From Clostridia bacterium (GTDB taxonomy: Bacteria > Bacillota > Clostridia > Oscillospirales > CAG-272), in assembly GCA_017483125.1 (NCBI GenBank), contig JAFULU010000248.1:1-43237 (forward strand): a stretch of 43,237 bases of DNA, written 5' to 3'. The position numbers were made by a program, and so were the translations under genes. This document shows, piece by piece, positions 8,309-17,095 of this stretch. How positions within the stretch are numbered: position 1 is the stretch's first letter; every line of letters starts with the position of its first letter. The notes beneath the pieces are model-generated. The model was not told where the DNA came from. It saw nothing but the letters and a program-made list of their open reading frames with translations, and searched no databases.

Positions 8309-8443
8309 ATGCTCAGAACTTACCAGCCTAAGAAGCGCCAGAGAAAGAAGGAGCATGGCTTCAGAAAGAGAATGAAGACCTCTGACGGTCGCAACGTTCT
8401 CAAGAGAAGACGTGCAAAGGGCAGAAAGAGACTGACCTACTAA
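8309..8443 (+). CDS. rpmH: 50S ribosomal protein L34
   Basis: This 44-residue, very basic protein starts [18 protein letters not shown] and contains [20 protein letters not shown] and the terminal RLTY, which is the complete bacterial L34 sequence pattern at the usual length. AAGGAGGT lies 8 bases ahead of the ATG. L34 binds 23S rRNA in the large subunit. Its place directly before rnpA is the conserved bacterial arrangement. Confidence 0.98.
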   Translation: MLRTYQPKKRQRKKEHGFRKRMKTSDGRNVLKRRRAKGRKRLTY

Positions 8444-8466
8444 TTTGGATCTGTTCCATATGCGAA

Positions 8467-8527
8467 AACCCCGAGGAAGTGATCGGACATAGCCTGCGCG
8501 AACGTCTGTCTTTCCTCGGGATTTTTC
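8467..8527 (+). terminator. Hairpin between rpmH and rnpA (partial terminator)
   Basis: CCCGAGGAA (8470-8478) pairs with TTCCTCGGG (8512-8520), followed by ATTTTT. The loop of about 33 bases may fold further. Its place between rpmH and rnpA suggests partial termination that would lower rnpA relative to L34 (inference). Confidence 0.6.
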
Positions 8528-8599
8528 GCGGATAGAGGTCTTTTTCTCCCGCGTCCCCCATCCTCATTCATAGCCCACCGCTATGGGGAAGGAAGCCAC

Positions 8600-9034
8600 A
8601 TGAAACCATACGCCATCAAGGAGAACCACCTGTACAGAAAGACCTTCCAGCGGGGCAAGCACTGGTCGGGCAAGTTCGTGTCGGTGTACGTTCTCAAGGA
8701 TCTTGCGGCCAAGAAGCTGAAGAAAGCCAACCCACAAAAGCAGTATATCAATCGGATCGGTCTGTCTGTGCCCAAACGCGAGGGCGGCGCCATTGAGCGC
8801 AACCGCGTCAAGCGCATCATCCGTGCGGGTCTGCAGGGCGTGGAGCGCAAGTATTCCCTCCGCCGCGGATACCTCATCGTCATCGCGGCCCGCCCCGGCA
8901 TCGAGCGGCAAAAATCCCCTGTCATCGAGTCGGAGCTGAAGTATATCCTCAAAAAGCTGGATATGATGGAGCCGCGCCCCCAGAAGTCCGAGAACCCGGT
9001 TCCCGGCGCCACCGAGAAGAAGGACACGCCATGA
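8600..9034 (+). CDS. rnpA: Ribonuclease P protein component
   Basis: The 144-residue basic protein assists RNase P RNA in removing 5' leaders from pre-tRNAs. Landmarks are the N-terminal region [17 protein letters not shown], the core [24 protein letters not shown] holding the RNR motif, and a [13 protein letters not shown] strand. It carries about 20 extra residues at the C-terminus rich in Glu, Pro and Lys. GGAAG precedes the ATG. Its last codons overlap the start of yidD by 4 bases (ATGA), so the two are translationally coupled. Confidence 0.96.
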   Translation: MKPYAIKENHLYRKTFQRGKHWSGKFVSVYVLKDLAAKKLKKANPQKQYINRIGLSVPKREGGAIERNRVKRIIRAGLQGVERKYSLRRGYLIVIAARPGIERQKSPVIESELKYILKKLDMMEPRPQKSENPVPGATEKKDTP

Positions 9035-9402
9035 AGCGAGTCGCCATGGCCCTCATCCGCTTCTATCGGCGGTATCTGTCGGGCCTCAAGCCCGCCCCCA
9101 CCTGTCGGTTTACCCCGACCTGCTCCGCCTATGCCCTGGAGGCCTTTGAGAAGCGAGGCTTCTTCGCGGGGCTGACCCTCACCCTGTGGCGGATCCTCCG
9201 CTGCAGTCCCTTCTCCCCCGCGGGATACGACCCCGTACCCCAGGCGGGATTTCGCACCATGCCCCTGCGCTTCAGTAAGTACGACAAGTACCTTGCCGAG
9301 CAGGAGGCCGCCGAGCCCTTCCAAGAGGAGAGCGACGGCATGATCTCCCCCGACTCTTTGAGCGAAGCCTCCGAGGACGACCCCTCCGAGGACGAATCCT
9401 GA
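9031..9402 (+). CDS. yidD: Membrane protein insertion efficiency factor YidD
   Basis: YidD is a small membrane-associated protein that assists YidC and SecYEG in inserting membrane proteins. The 123-residue product has the full family core: [30 protein letters not shown] with the conserved cysteines, and [18 protein letters not shown]. The C-terminal 40 residues form an acidic Glu/Ser/Asp tail beyond the usual 70-85-residue length. It sits between rnpA (4-base overlap) and yidC, the standard order. Confidence 0.95.
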   Translation: MKRVAMALIRFYRRYLSGLKPAPTCRFTPTCSAYALEAFEKRGFFAGLTLTLWRILRCSPFSPAGYDPVPQAGFRTMPLRFSKYDKYLAEQEAAEPFQEESDGMISPDSLSEASEDDPSEDES

Positions 9403-9521
9403 CACACCATACGCCTTTGGGAGATCCCATACGCCACCGAACACAGCGGCCAACGATCCGAGGAGCCGCGCCCCGACTTCCTTTGCCGGGGTATCCAAAC
9501 AAGATCAAAGGAAACATCAGA

Positions 9522-11258
9522 ATGAAAAGAAACATGAAACTCACCAAAAAGCTCCTGACCCGTGTGGTCATGGGACTTCTGCTGCTGGCCATGCTGGGCG
9601 GTGTCCTCACCTCCTGCGGTGCCCGCGGCGGCACCATCATCACCACCGTTACCAAGGGCTACGTCATCGGCAGTAACATGCTGACCGAGGCAAACGGTCT
9701 CACCGCCGCCCAGCTGGATAAGCTGGCCGACGAGATCGTGGCCTCCAAGAACGCCGCCACCATCCGCACCCAGCTGGTGGCCGCCCTCCGCGGCTACGAT
9801 ATGTCCCTGTCCGACTTTGACGACGCCAAGGTCGAGAGCGGGGAGCTGGCCGCCCGTCCCGAGGACGCTCCCGCTATCGCCCTGAACGTCCTCCAGAAGA
9901 ACGGCATCGAGACCTTCCCCTACAAGAACACCGCGGGCGACCCCGTCATGACCGTGGCCGACGTGGAGTCCCTGGTCAAGTGCTTCCAGACCAACGTGGA
10001 CGTGGACGCCCAGCTGGGCCTCATCGATCGGATCCTCCACTGGATCGGTCTGGGCTTTGAGTGGCTCATCAACGTCCCTGGCTTCGGCAGCTTCATCCTG
10101 GGTACGGTCTACTTCGCCATCGCCCTGGAGATCCTCATGATCCCCCTGGGCATCCACCAGCAGAAGAACTCCCGCAAGCAGGCCAAGCTCCGCCCCCGCG
10201 AGATGGCCATCCGCAACCGCTACAAGGGCCGCAACGATCAGGCCACCCAGCAGAAGGTGTCCAAGGAGATCCAGGATCTCTACGCCAAGGAGGGCTACTC
10301 CCCCATGGCGGGCTGTCTCCCTCTCCTGATCACCCTGCCCTTCCTTATGTTCCTCTACTACATCGTCATTGACCCCCTGACCTATATCATCGGTGCCCCC
10401 GAGGGCTTGTCCTCCGCCTTCCTGACCTTCGCCGACGCCCCCGTGGCCGCGGGCGGTCTGGGTATGGCTCTGGGCTCCAGCCGCGGTACCATCGAGGTCC
10501 TGTCCCTGATCCGCGAGAACGGCATCAGCATCGACGGCTTTGCCGACTTCGCCTACTTCGCCAACGGCAGTGAGTGCCTGAACGCGCTGAGCGGCATGGC
10601 CGACCGCATCCCCGACTTCAACCTCTTCGGTCTCAATCTGGGTCTGACCCCCGGCTTTGACAGCAAGGCCCGCGCCATTCTGCTGATCATGCCCGTCCTG
10701 ACCTTCATCGCCTACTGGGGCACGGGTAAGATCAACCGCAAGTTCACCTTCCAGCCCATGCAGAGCAATGCCCAGCAGGATCCCGCCCAGGGCTGCTCCA
10801 ACAACATGATGAACATCATGATGCCCGCCATGAGTGCCTTCTTTACCCTGTACGTGCCCGCCGCCGTGGGTCTGTACTGGATCTTCAAGAGCATTCTGGG
10901 AGTGGTCAAGCAGTATATCCTCTACAAGGCCATGCCCATGCCCACCTTCTCCGAGGAGGACTACAAGGCCGCCGAGCGGGAGCTCATGGGTAAGGACAAG
11001 AACAAGCCCGTCAAGCGGGACCCCGACGCCCCCCGTAACCCCAACGTCCGCTCCCTGCACCACATCGACGACGAGGACTACGAGTCCCCCGCCGAGCGCG
11101 AGGCACGCCTGGCCGCCCGCAAGCGGGACTACGTGGAGGAGGACGAGACCCCCAAGCAGAAGACCTCCGATAACGCCTACAGCGAGGGCGTGACCATCAA
11201 GGAGGACGACCGCCCCGCCCGCAAGGACAAAAAGAACAAGAAGGACAGCGAAGACTGA
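9522..11258 (+). CDS. yidC: Membrane protein insertase YidC/SpoIIIJ type, with unusual groove residue
   Basis: The 578-residue insertase starts at the ATG after AAAGGA. A signal with lipobox-like GVLTSC (Cys32) suggests lipid anchoring, as in SpoIIIJ. Residues 35-175 form an extracytoplasmic domain larger than in Bacillus. The conserved core follows: TM near 188-210, a cytoplasmic helical hairpin (QQKNSRKQAKLRPREM, QQKVSKEIQDLYAKEGYSP), then hydrophobic helices including AGCLPLLITLPFLMFLYYI and the last, VPAAVGLYWIFKSILGVVKQY. The tail of about 110 residues is highly charged. In the first core helix the position normally Arg (or Lys) in the (R/K)-x-x-L-x-P-L pattern reads ALEILMIPL, so Glu203 (codon 10128-10130) appears to replace the groove Arg. 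Confidence 0.95.
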   Translation: MKRNMKLTKKLLTRVVMGLLLLAMLGGVLTSCGARGGTIITTVTKGYVIGSNMLTEANGLTAAQLDKLADEIVASKNAATIRTQLVAALRGYDMSLSDFDDAKVESGELAARPEDAPAIALNVLQKNGIETFPYKNTAGDPVMTVADVESLVKCFQTNVDVDAQLGLIDRILHWIGLGFEWLINVPGFGSFILGTVYFAIALEILMIPLGIHQQKNSRKQAKLRPREMAIRNRYKGRNDQATQQKVSKEIQDLYAKEGYSPMAGCLPLLITLPFLMFLYYIVIDPLTYIIGAPEGLSSAFLTFADAPVAAGGLGMALGSSRGTIEVLSLIRENGISIDGFADFAYFANGSECLNALSGMADRIPDFNLFGLNLGLTPGFDSKARAILLIMPVLTFIAYWGTGKINRKFTFQPMQSNAQQDPAQGCSNNMMNIMMPAMSAFFTLYVPAAVGLYWIFKSILGVVKQYILYKAMPMPTFSEEDYKAAERELMGKDKNKPVKRDPDAPRNPNVRSLHHIDDEDYESPAEREARLAARKRDYVEEDETPKQKTSDNAYSEGVTIKEDDRPARKDKKNKKDSED

Positions 11259-11324
11259 TCCCATAGGGGGTAAGCCGCGCCACAGCGGCTCCCCAACATA
11301 ACTGAAAGGATACATTGAACCGTC

Positions 11325-12428
11325 ATGAAGAAGGAAATCGAGATCAGCGGTAAGACGCGGGAGGAGGCCATTGAGAAGGCCGTCATCGAGCTGGGTGCCC
11401 CCTCCGCTTCCGCTATTATGTACACTGTGATCAACGAGGGCCGCAAGGGCTTCCTTGGCTTTGGCTCCGTGGATTGCACCATCCGCGCCGTCTACCAGGT
11501 GGCTGACCCCGTGGAGGAGAAGCCCCGCCGTGAGCGCCGCGACCGCGGTGACCGCCGTGACCGCAAGGGCGACCGTGGCGAGCGCCGTGACCGCGCCCCC
11601 AAGAAGCCCGTGGAGGATGTGGAGGAGACCGAGGAGGTCGTAGCTCCTGTCCGTCCCGTTTTTGAGAACATCGACCCCGCCACCGCCACCGAGAGCGAGC
11701 AGACCGCCTACCGCTTCATCTGCAAGCTGGTGGAGGATATGGAGCTGGCCGACGTGACCGTCGCCATGCACCCCGGTAACAACGACGACATGGTCATCAC
11801 CGTGGACGGTGAGGCCGCAGGCGTGCTGATCGGCCACCACGGCGACACCCTGGACGCTCTCCAGTACCTGGCCAACCTGGCCGCCAACCGCAAGGAGGAG
11901 GGCGAGAAGAGAGAGTACGCCCGCATCACCGTGGACGTGGAGTCCTACCGCGCCAAGCGTGAGGAGGCCCTCCGCATTCTGGCCCGCAAGAAGGCCCATC
12001 AGGTGCTGAAGTACAAGAAGAGCATCATGCTGGAGCCCATGAACCCCTACGAGCGCCGCATCATCCACTCCGAGATCCAGAAGATGGAGGGCGTCTCCAC
12101 CAACTCCATCGGCGTGGAGAACAACCGCCGCATCGTCATCTTCCTGGAGGAGGAGGGTATGCCCACCGCCGGCATCAAGGCCAAGGGCTCCGAGAAGAGC
12201 GGCTCCAAGTCCCGCTCCAAGAAGAAGAGCCGCGGCAGTAAGACCGTGGATCCCCTGTCCTCCGAGGCTCTTACGGGCGTGACCCGCAAGCAGGGCGAGT
12301 CCATCTTCGGCGAGGAGGAGCACGATCCCTTCGATATCGACCTCTCCGCCGCTACCTACTCCGAGGACGAGGACGAGACCTATGAGGCTCCCGAGGAGAC
12401 CGCCGAGGTCACTTCCGACGAGGAGTAA
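11325..12428 (+). CDS. khpB: KH/R3H RNA-binding protein KhpB (Jag)
   Basis: KhpB is an RNA-binding protein linked to cell elongation and division and conserved downstream of yidC. The 367-residue protein has a Jag-N domain (residues 1-50, ending GRKGFLGFGS), then an Arg/Asp-rich basic stretch (about 68-95) of repeated RRDR-type units, then a KH domain with the GHHG loop (VLIGHHGDTLDALQYL) and an R3H domain with ERRIIHSEIQ. The C-terminal 90 residues are Ser/Lys-rich, then acidic, and probably disordered. It starts 66 bases after yidC, with AAAGGA upstream, and is followed 29 bases later by mnmE. Confidence 0.94.
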   Translation: MKKEIEISGKTREEAIEKAVIELGAPSASAIMYTVINEGRKGFLGFGSVDCTIRAVYQVADPVEEKPRRERRDRGDRRDRKGDRGERRDRAPKKPVEDVEETEEVVAPVRPVFENIDPATATESEQTAYRFICKLVEDMELADVTVAMHPGNNDDMVITVDGEAAGVLIGHHGDTLDALQYLANLAANRKEEGEKREYARITVDVESYRAKREEALRILARKKAHQVLKYKKSIMLEPMNPYERRIIHSEIQKMEGVSTNSIGVENNRRIVIFLEEEGMPTAGIKAKGSEKSGSKSRSKKKSRGSKTVDPLSSEALTGVTRKQGESIFGEEEHDPFDIDLSAATYSEDEDETYEAPEETAEVTSDEE

Positions 12429-12457
12429 TTCCAAAACAGTAAAGGGAGGTATTTCAC

Positions 12458-13837
12458 ATGACGATATCCCCTTTCGATACCGTAGCCGCCGTCAGCACCC
12501 CCTTCGGTAAGGGGGGCGTGGCCGTCATCCGCCTGTCGGGCGATCAGGCCATAGCCACCGTATCCCGGGTGTTCTTCCCCGTGGGAGGCAAGGCCCTCAC
12601 CGACTACCCCTACCGCACCGCCGTGTACGGTGTCATCCGTGACCCCGACAGCGGGGAGGTGCTGGACGACGGACTCTGTACCCTTTTCAAGGGCCCCCAC
12701 TCCTTCACGGGAGAGGATACTGCCGAGATCAACTGCCACGGCGGCGTGCTGGTCACCCGCAACGTGCTGGAGGCCTGCCTCAGAGCGGGTGCCAGACAGG
12801 CTCTGGCGGGGGAATTCACCCGCCGCGCCTACATGAACGGCAAGCTGGAGCTGGAGCGGGCCGAGGCCCTGGGCAACCTTCTGGACGCGGGGAACGATGG
12901 GCAGGTCAAGCTGGCGCGAGCCGGCATGAACGGACTGCTCACAAGCTCCGCCGAGCAGGTCTACACCGACCTCATGAACGTCCTCTGCAACATGGAGGCG
13001 GGCATGGACTTTCCCGAGGAGGATCTCACCGAGATGCCCTTCGAGGAGGTGCTGGCCACCCTCCGCCGCGCCGAGACCGCCATCCAAGGCTTGGTGAACA
13101 CCTACCGCACGGGCCGCGCCATCGCCGAGGGTATCCCCACCGTCATCTGCGGCCGCCCCAACGTGGGAAAAAGCGCCTTCTATAACCGCCTTCTGGGCCG
13201 TGAGGCCGCCATCGTCACCGACATCGCGGGCACGACCCGCGACATCCTCACCGATACCGTCACCGTGGGCCGCGTTACCCTCCGCCTGTCGGATACGGCG
13301 GGACTAAGAGAGTCCGACGACCCCGTGGAGCGCATTGGCGTGGAGCGGGCACGAAAGGCGCTGGAGGAGGCCGAGCTGGTGCTGGCCCTGACCGACTGTC
13401 CCGAGGGTGACCCCGAGACCGAGGAGCTGGTCAAGTCCATCACCGAAGAGGGAAGGACGGTCATCCGTATCTTCACCAAGAGCGATCTGGACACTCCCCG
13501 CGATCTCCCCACCGACGGTATTCCCACCGTGGTGCTGTCCTCGGTGACGGGGGAGGGCTTTGAGGCTCTGACCGAGGCGGTAGAGACCGCCTTCATTGAC
13601 AAGGAGCTTCGCATGGGCGAGGAGGCCGTGGTCTTCAGCGCGAGACAAGCCGCCGCCCTCCGCGAGACCGCCGCTTGCCTGGAGGCCGCCCTGTACAACC
13701 TGAACGCGGGACTTCCCTACGACGTCTGCGCGGGGGATATCCGAGCCGCCATGGGCGAGCTGGGGATGCTCTGCGGCAGAGAGCTGCGCGAGGAGGTTCT
13801 GGACGAGATCTTCTCCCGTTTCTGCGTGGGGAAGTAA
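12458..13837 (+). CDS. mnmE: tRNA uridine-5-carboxymethylaminomethyl(34) synthesis GTPase
   Basis: MnmE works with MnmG to add the (carboxymethyl)aminomethyl group at U34 of certain tRNAs, using GTP, tetrahydrofolate and FAD. The 459-residue sequence has normal family length. It shows the N-terminal folate-binding domain (DTVAAVSTPFGKGGVAVIRLSG), helical domain, and an inserted G domain with G1 GRPNVGKSAF, the AGTTRD loop, DTAGLRES and TKSD. It ends in CVGK, the variant of the CIGK box with the catalytic cysteine. GGGAGG precedes the ATG. The usual partners mnmG and rsmG do not follow it. Confidence 0.97.
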   Translation: MTISPFDTVAAVSTPFGKGGVAVIRLSGDQAIATVSRVFFPVGGKALTDYPYRTAVYGVIRDPDSGEVLDDGLCTLFKGPHSFTGEDTAEINCHGGVLVTRNVLEACLRAGARQALAGEFTRRAYMNGKLELERAEALGNLLDAGNDGQVKLARAGMNGLLTSSAEQVYTDLMNVLCNMEAGMDFPEEDLTEMPFEEVLATLRRAETAIQGLVNTYRTGRAIAEGIPTVICGRPNVGKSAFYNRLLGREAAIVTDIAGTTRDILTDTVTVGRVTLRLSDTAGLRESDDPVERIGVERARKALEEAELVLALTDCPEGDPETEELVKSITEEGRTVIRIFTKSDLDTPRDLPTDGIPTVVLSSVTGEGFEALTEAVETAFIDKELRMGEEAVVFSARQAAALRETAACLEAALYNLNAGLPYDVCAGDIRAAMGELGMLCGRELREEVLDEIFSRFCVGK

Positions 13838-13858
13838 CAACCCAAAACACCGCAACCG

Positions 13859-13899
13859 ACGGGAACCGGGACGGCACAACGCCAGCTTCCGATTCCCGT
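13859..13899. repeat. Imperfect 11-bp hairpin downstream of mnmE
   Basis: ACGGGAACCGG pairs with CCGATTCCCGT with one mismatch around a 19-base loop. It lies 22 bases after the mnmE stop. No T tract follows on the plus strand, so it may act as a 3' end stabiliser rather than a classical terminator. Confidence 0.4.
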
Positions 13900-13938
13900 A
13901 TGCGAGAACAAAATATTAGTTAGTCAAACAAACCAAAA

Positions 13939-13981
13939 TATTCTCTCCCCTTGGGAGCGGGCAAAGCGAAGCCCGAGAAAG
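13939..13981. repeat. Possible diverged copy of the double-palindrome repeat
   Basis: Two adjoining small palindromes, CTCCCCTTGGGAG and GGGC...GCGAAGCCC, followed by GAGAAAGG, echo the element at 41. Here the end of the repeat appears to supply the RBS (GAAAGGAAG) of the acyl-CoA synthetase gene. The similarity is partial. Confidence 0.4.
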
Positions 13982-13989
13982 GAAGCATT

Positions 13990-15741
13990 ATGGCAACCGA
14001 GCAAAAGATCACCGCAAAGAAGCATAAGCCCATCAACCGTCCCCGCATGGACCGCGTGAACCCCCGCGCCAGCGACGTGCTGGATCTGCTGGAGCAGGTC
14101 CGCGACCACGGCGACAAGATCGCCTTCCGCTACTACGTGGGCAAGGAGATCAAGGATCTGACCTACGGCCAGTTCTACACCATGGTGTACGAGTGCGCCG
14201 CCGCCTTCGATGCCATGGGCCTGAAGGGCAAGCGGGTCGCCGTCATCGGTGACACCTCCCCCCAGTGGATCTGCACCTATCTCGCCTCTCTGGCCGCCGG
14301 CTGTGTGGCCGTCCCCATGGACAAGGAGCTGGACGTGGGTGAGATCTGCAAGTTCCTGGACATCGTGGAGGCCAAGGCCATCATCTACTCCAAGTCCTTC
14401 AACGAGAAGTTCGTGGACGCCATCCAGAACAGCAAGACCGGCGTGCAGTACTTCATCCCCGTGACCCCCGCCTACGACAGCACCTTCGATGCCAAGGTGG
14501 TCACCTTTGACCAGGTCCTGACCAATGGCCGCGAGCGCCTGGCGGGCGAGGGCTACCAGTTCCCCGCCGTGGAGAACCGCGAGGAGCTGGCCGAGATGCT
14601 CTTTACCTCGGGCACCACCGGCACCAGCAAGTGCGTCATGCTCTCCCAGAAGAACATCTTCGCCGCCGTCAACGCCGCCTGCGATACCGTCTGCTTCGTC
14701 CCCGACGACGTGATCATGTCGGTGCTCCCCGTCCACCACACCTACGAGCTCATGTGCGTGCTGGCCGCCTCCCTGTTCGGCATTGAGATCTGCATCAACG
14801 ATTCCCTCCGCCACGTGCTGAAGAACCTCCAGGTCTTCAAGCCCACGGGCTTGGTGCTGGTGCCCCTGTTCCTCAACACCATGTACAAGAAGATCTGGAG
14901 CGAGGCCGAGAGAACCGGCAAGGCCAAGATCCTCAAGACCGCCCTGGCCACCTCCAAGACCCTGCTGTCCATGGGCATTGATATGCGCCGCAAGCTTTTC
15001 AAGACCGTCCTGGATTCCTTCGGCGGCCGTCTGGACCACATCATCTGCGGCGGTGCCAAGCTCAACCCCGACCTGATCGCCGCCTTCGAGGATTTCGGTA
15101 TCAGCGTGTTCGAGGGCTTCGGCATCACCGAGTGCTCCCCCCTGACCAACGTCACCCCCTACTACAACCGTAAGTACGGCTCCATCGGCCCCTCCGTCCC
15201 CTGCTGCCGCTGCCGCATCGCCGACGCGCAAATGGGTGAGCACGGTTACATGGAGGGCGAGCTCCAGATCAAGGGCGACAACGTCATGATGGGCTACTAC
15301 AACAACCCCGAGGCCAACGAGGCCGCCTTCACCGAGGACGGCTGGTTCCGCACGGGTGACGTGGCCTACAAGGACGAGGACGGCTACGTCTACATCACGG
15401 GCCGCATGAAGTCTGTCATCGTCCTGGAGAACGGTAAGAACGTCTTCCCCGAGGAGATCGAGGAGTACCTGGACGAGATCGAGGCCATTGCCGAGTGCGT
15501 GGTGGTCGGCCGTAAGGCCAAGGACAGCGACGAGGTGATCCTCACCGTGGTGGCCTACCCCAACTACGAGAAGCTCCCCTCCGGCGTGTCCGAGGAGGTC
15601 ATCCACGAGACCATCTACAAGCAGATCATGCAGATCAACCGCCGTCTCCCCAGCTTCAAGCAGATGAAGGCCCTGGAGCTCCGTTCCACCGAGTTCGAGA
15701 AGACCACCTCCAAGAAGATCAAGAGACATCTGGTGAAATAA
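13990..15741 (+). CDS. Long-chain fatty-acid--CoA ligase / AMP-forming acyl-activating enzyme
   Basis: The 583-residue enzyme activates carboxylic acids through an acyl-AMP intermediate. Motifs in order are the P-loop LFTSGTTGTSKCVMLSQ, the LPVHHTYE region, GFGITECSPLTNVTP, DGWFRTGDVAYKDEDGYVYITGR split around the hinge, and the C-terminal lysine region EFEKTTSKKIKRHLV. This is the long-chain acyl-CoA synthetase branch. Substrate length cannot be read from the sequence. The start is the ATG after GAAAGGAAGCATT. It lies between mnmE and hemW with its own flanking repeats and may be a separate transcription unit. Confidence 0.9.
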   Translation: MATEQKITAKKHKPINRPRMDRVNPRASDVLDLLEQVRDHGDKIAFRYYVGKEIKDLTYGQFYTMVYECAAAFDAMGLKGKRVAVIGDTSPQWICTYLASLAAGCVAVPMDKELDVGEICKFLDIVEAKAIIYSKSFNEKFVDAIQNSKTGVQYFIPVTPAYDSTFDAKVVTFDQVLTNGRERLAGEGYQFPAVENREELAEMLFTSGTTGTSKCVMLSQKNIFAAVNAACDTVCFVPDDVIMSVLPVHHTYELMCVLAASLFGIEICINDSLRHVLKNLQVFKPTGLVLVPLFLNTMYKKIWSEAERTGKAKILKTALATSKTLLSMGIDMRRKLFKTVLDSFGGRLDHIICGGAKLNPDLIAAFEDFGISVFEGFGITECSPLTNVTPYYNRKYGSIGPSVPCCRCRIADAQMGEHGYMEGELQIKGDNVMMGYYNNPEANEAAFTEDGWFRTGDVAYKDEDGYVYITGRMKSVIVLENGKNVFPEEIEEYLDEIEAIAECVVVGRKAKDSDEVILTVVAYPNYEKLPSGVSEEVIHETIYKQIMQINRRLPSFKQMKALELRSTEFEKTTSKKIKRHLVK

Positions 15742-15752
15742 TAAGCGCGATT

Positions 15753-15782
15753 GGGGGAAACTTCTTGAAAGAAGTTTCCCCC
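15753..15782. repeat. Perfect 14-bp stem-loop between acyl-CoA synthetase gene and hemW
   Basis: GGGGGAAACTTCTT is followed after two bases by its exact complement AAGAAGTTTCCCCC. The following CAAACCCCTTTCAAGAACTTTC looks like a decayed continuation. The hairpin lacks a T tract. I associate similar sequences with dispersed repeats in gut Clostridia; it may act as a 3' processing or attenuation signal. Confidence 0.7.
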
Positions 15783-15825
15783 AAACCCCTTTCAAGAACT
15801 TTCAAAAAAGGATGATAGAGGCAGT

Positions 15826-17019
15826 ATGAAGCGAGAACCGATTGGCTTATATCTACACATCCCGTTTTGCCGAAGCAAATGCCCCTACTGCGATTTCTGC
15901 TCCTACCCCCGCCCCACCAATGAGCTGATGGAGTCCTACACCCACGAGCTGGTCCGACGGATCCGCGAGGCGGGGAAGACCTACGGGGAGACGCTCCCCG
16001 CGTCGGTTTCCCACAGCGGAGAAGGGACGACATCCCGCCGTCTGACCCTGGACACGGTCTACTTCGGCGGCGGCACCCCCACTCTGCTCCCCCCCTCCTG
16101 CATCCGCGAGCTGTTCGCCGCCATTCGCGAGGCCTTTGTCATCCTCCCCGACGCCGAGATCACGGTGGAGGGCAACCCCGCCGCCGCGGGTCGGGAGGCT
16201 CTGTCGGTGTGGCGGGAATGCGGGGTCAACCGCTTGAGTCTTGGCTCCCAGTCGGCGCAGGCTAACGAGCTGAAGGCCCTGGGACGGCTCCACCGCTGGG
16301 AGGATGTAGAAAAGACCGTCACCGACGCCCGCGCGGTGGGCATTGAGAATATCAATCTGGACTTCATGCTGGGCATCCCCCACCAGACCCCCGCGTCGTT
16401 GGCCGATACCCTGTCCCGCGCCCTGGCCCTGGAGCCCACCCATCTGTCCGCCTACACCCTCATGCTGGAGGAGGGTACCCCCTTCCACCGCCGTGGCCGC
16501 GCCGCTCTGGGACTCCCCCAAAACGAGGAGGAGGCCGACGAGCAGGCGGTCACCCTCTGGGAGCAGGCCTGCGCCATCCTGCAGGAGGCGGGCTACGAGC
16601 ATTACGAGATCTCCAACTTCGCAAGGTCGGGCTTCCGCTCCCGTCACAATCTCCACACTTGGCAGTGCCGCGACTATCTGGGTTTGGGCGTGGCCGCCCA
16701 CTCCTGCATGAACGGGGTGCGGTTCGGCCAGTCCCGCGATTTGGAGGGCTTTTTAGCGGGGAAGGACATCACCGAATTCACCGAGATCCTGACCCCCGCC
16801 GACAGGGAATCCGAGTGCATCATGCTGGCCCTCCGCCTGTCCGACGGCATTGACGAGCAAGAATTTTCCAACCGTTTCGATAAGGATTTCTGGCATACCT
16901 ACGGTCACATTTGCATACCCTTTATTGAGAAGGGACTCATGGGCCGCGAGGGTGGCCGCGTCTACCTCACCGAGGCGGGCTTCCCCGTCAGCAACGCCAT
17001 TCTGGCCGAGCTGATCTGA
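15826..17019 (+). CDS. hemW: Radical SAM heme chaperone HemW
   Basis: The 397-residue protein resembles oxygen-independent coproporphyrinogen III oxidase. It has the HemW-type motif Cys15-x3-Cys19-x2-Cys22 followed by DF, the SAM-binding GGGTPTLL segment, the EGNP strand and GVNRLSLGSQS. HemW proteins bind heme and deliver it to target proteins rather than oxidising coproporphyrinogen. The HxxNLHTW and YLGLGVAAHS segments of the C-terminal half are also typical. The start is the ATG in GAGGCAGTATGAAG, right after the hairpin region. A terminator overlapping the next promoter lies downstream. Confidence 0.93.
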   Translation: MKREPIGLYLHIPFCRSKCPYCDFCSYPRPTNELMESYTHELVRRIREAGKTYGETLPASVSHSGEGTTSRRLTLDTVYFGGGTPTLLPPSCIRELFAAIREAFVILPDAEITVEGNPAAAGREALSVWRECGVNRLSLGSQSAQANELKALGRLHRWEDVEKTVTDARAVGIENINLDFMLGIPHQTPASLADTLSRALALEPTHLSAYTLMLEEGTPFHRRGRAALGLPQNEEEADEQAVTLWEQACAILQEAGYEHYEISNFARSGFRSRHNLHTWQCRDYLGLGVAAHSCMNGVRFGQSRDLEGFLAGKDITEFTEILTPADRESECIMLALRLSDGIDEQEFSNRFDKDFWHTYGHICIPFIEKGLMGREGGRVYLTEAGFPVSNAILAELI

Positions 17020-17095
17020 CTGTCACGCGGGGCAAAACCGCCTTTTTCATGAAGTTTTCGGGATTTCGACACACCAAAGACTCAAAAACATAGGG

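Noticed and set aside
9129..12434. A 1,101-codon open frame on the minus strand opposite yidD, yidC and khpB
   Set aside because: It is a shadow produced by the GC-rich third positions of the real genes. The product is a monotonous Gly/Leu/Val/His/Asp sequence with no family features, and the plus-strand genes are certain.
13924..15795. Long minus-strand open frame opposite the acyl-CoA synthetase gene
   Set aside because: Antisense shadow of a gene with unmistakable adenylate-forming motifs.
15826..17019. Coproporphyrinogen III oxidase HemN
   Set aside because: The cysteine motif and overall length fit the HemW branch, which does not carry out the oxidase reaction.
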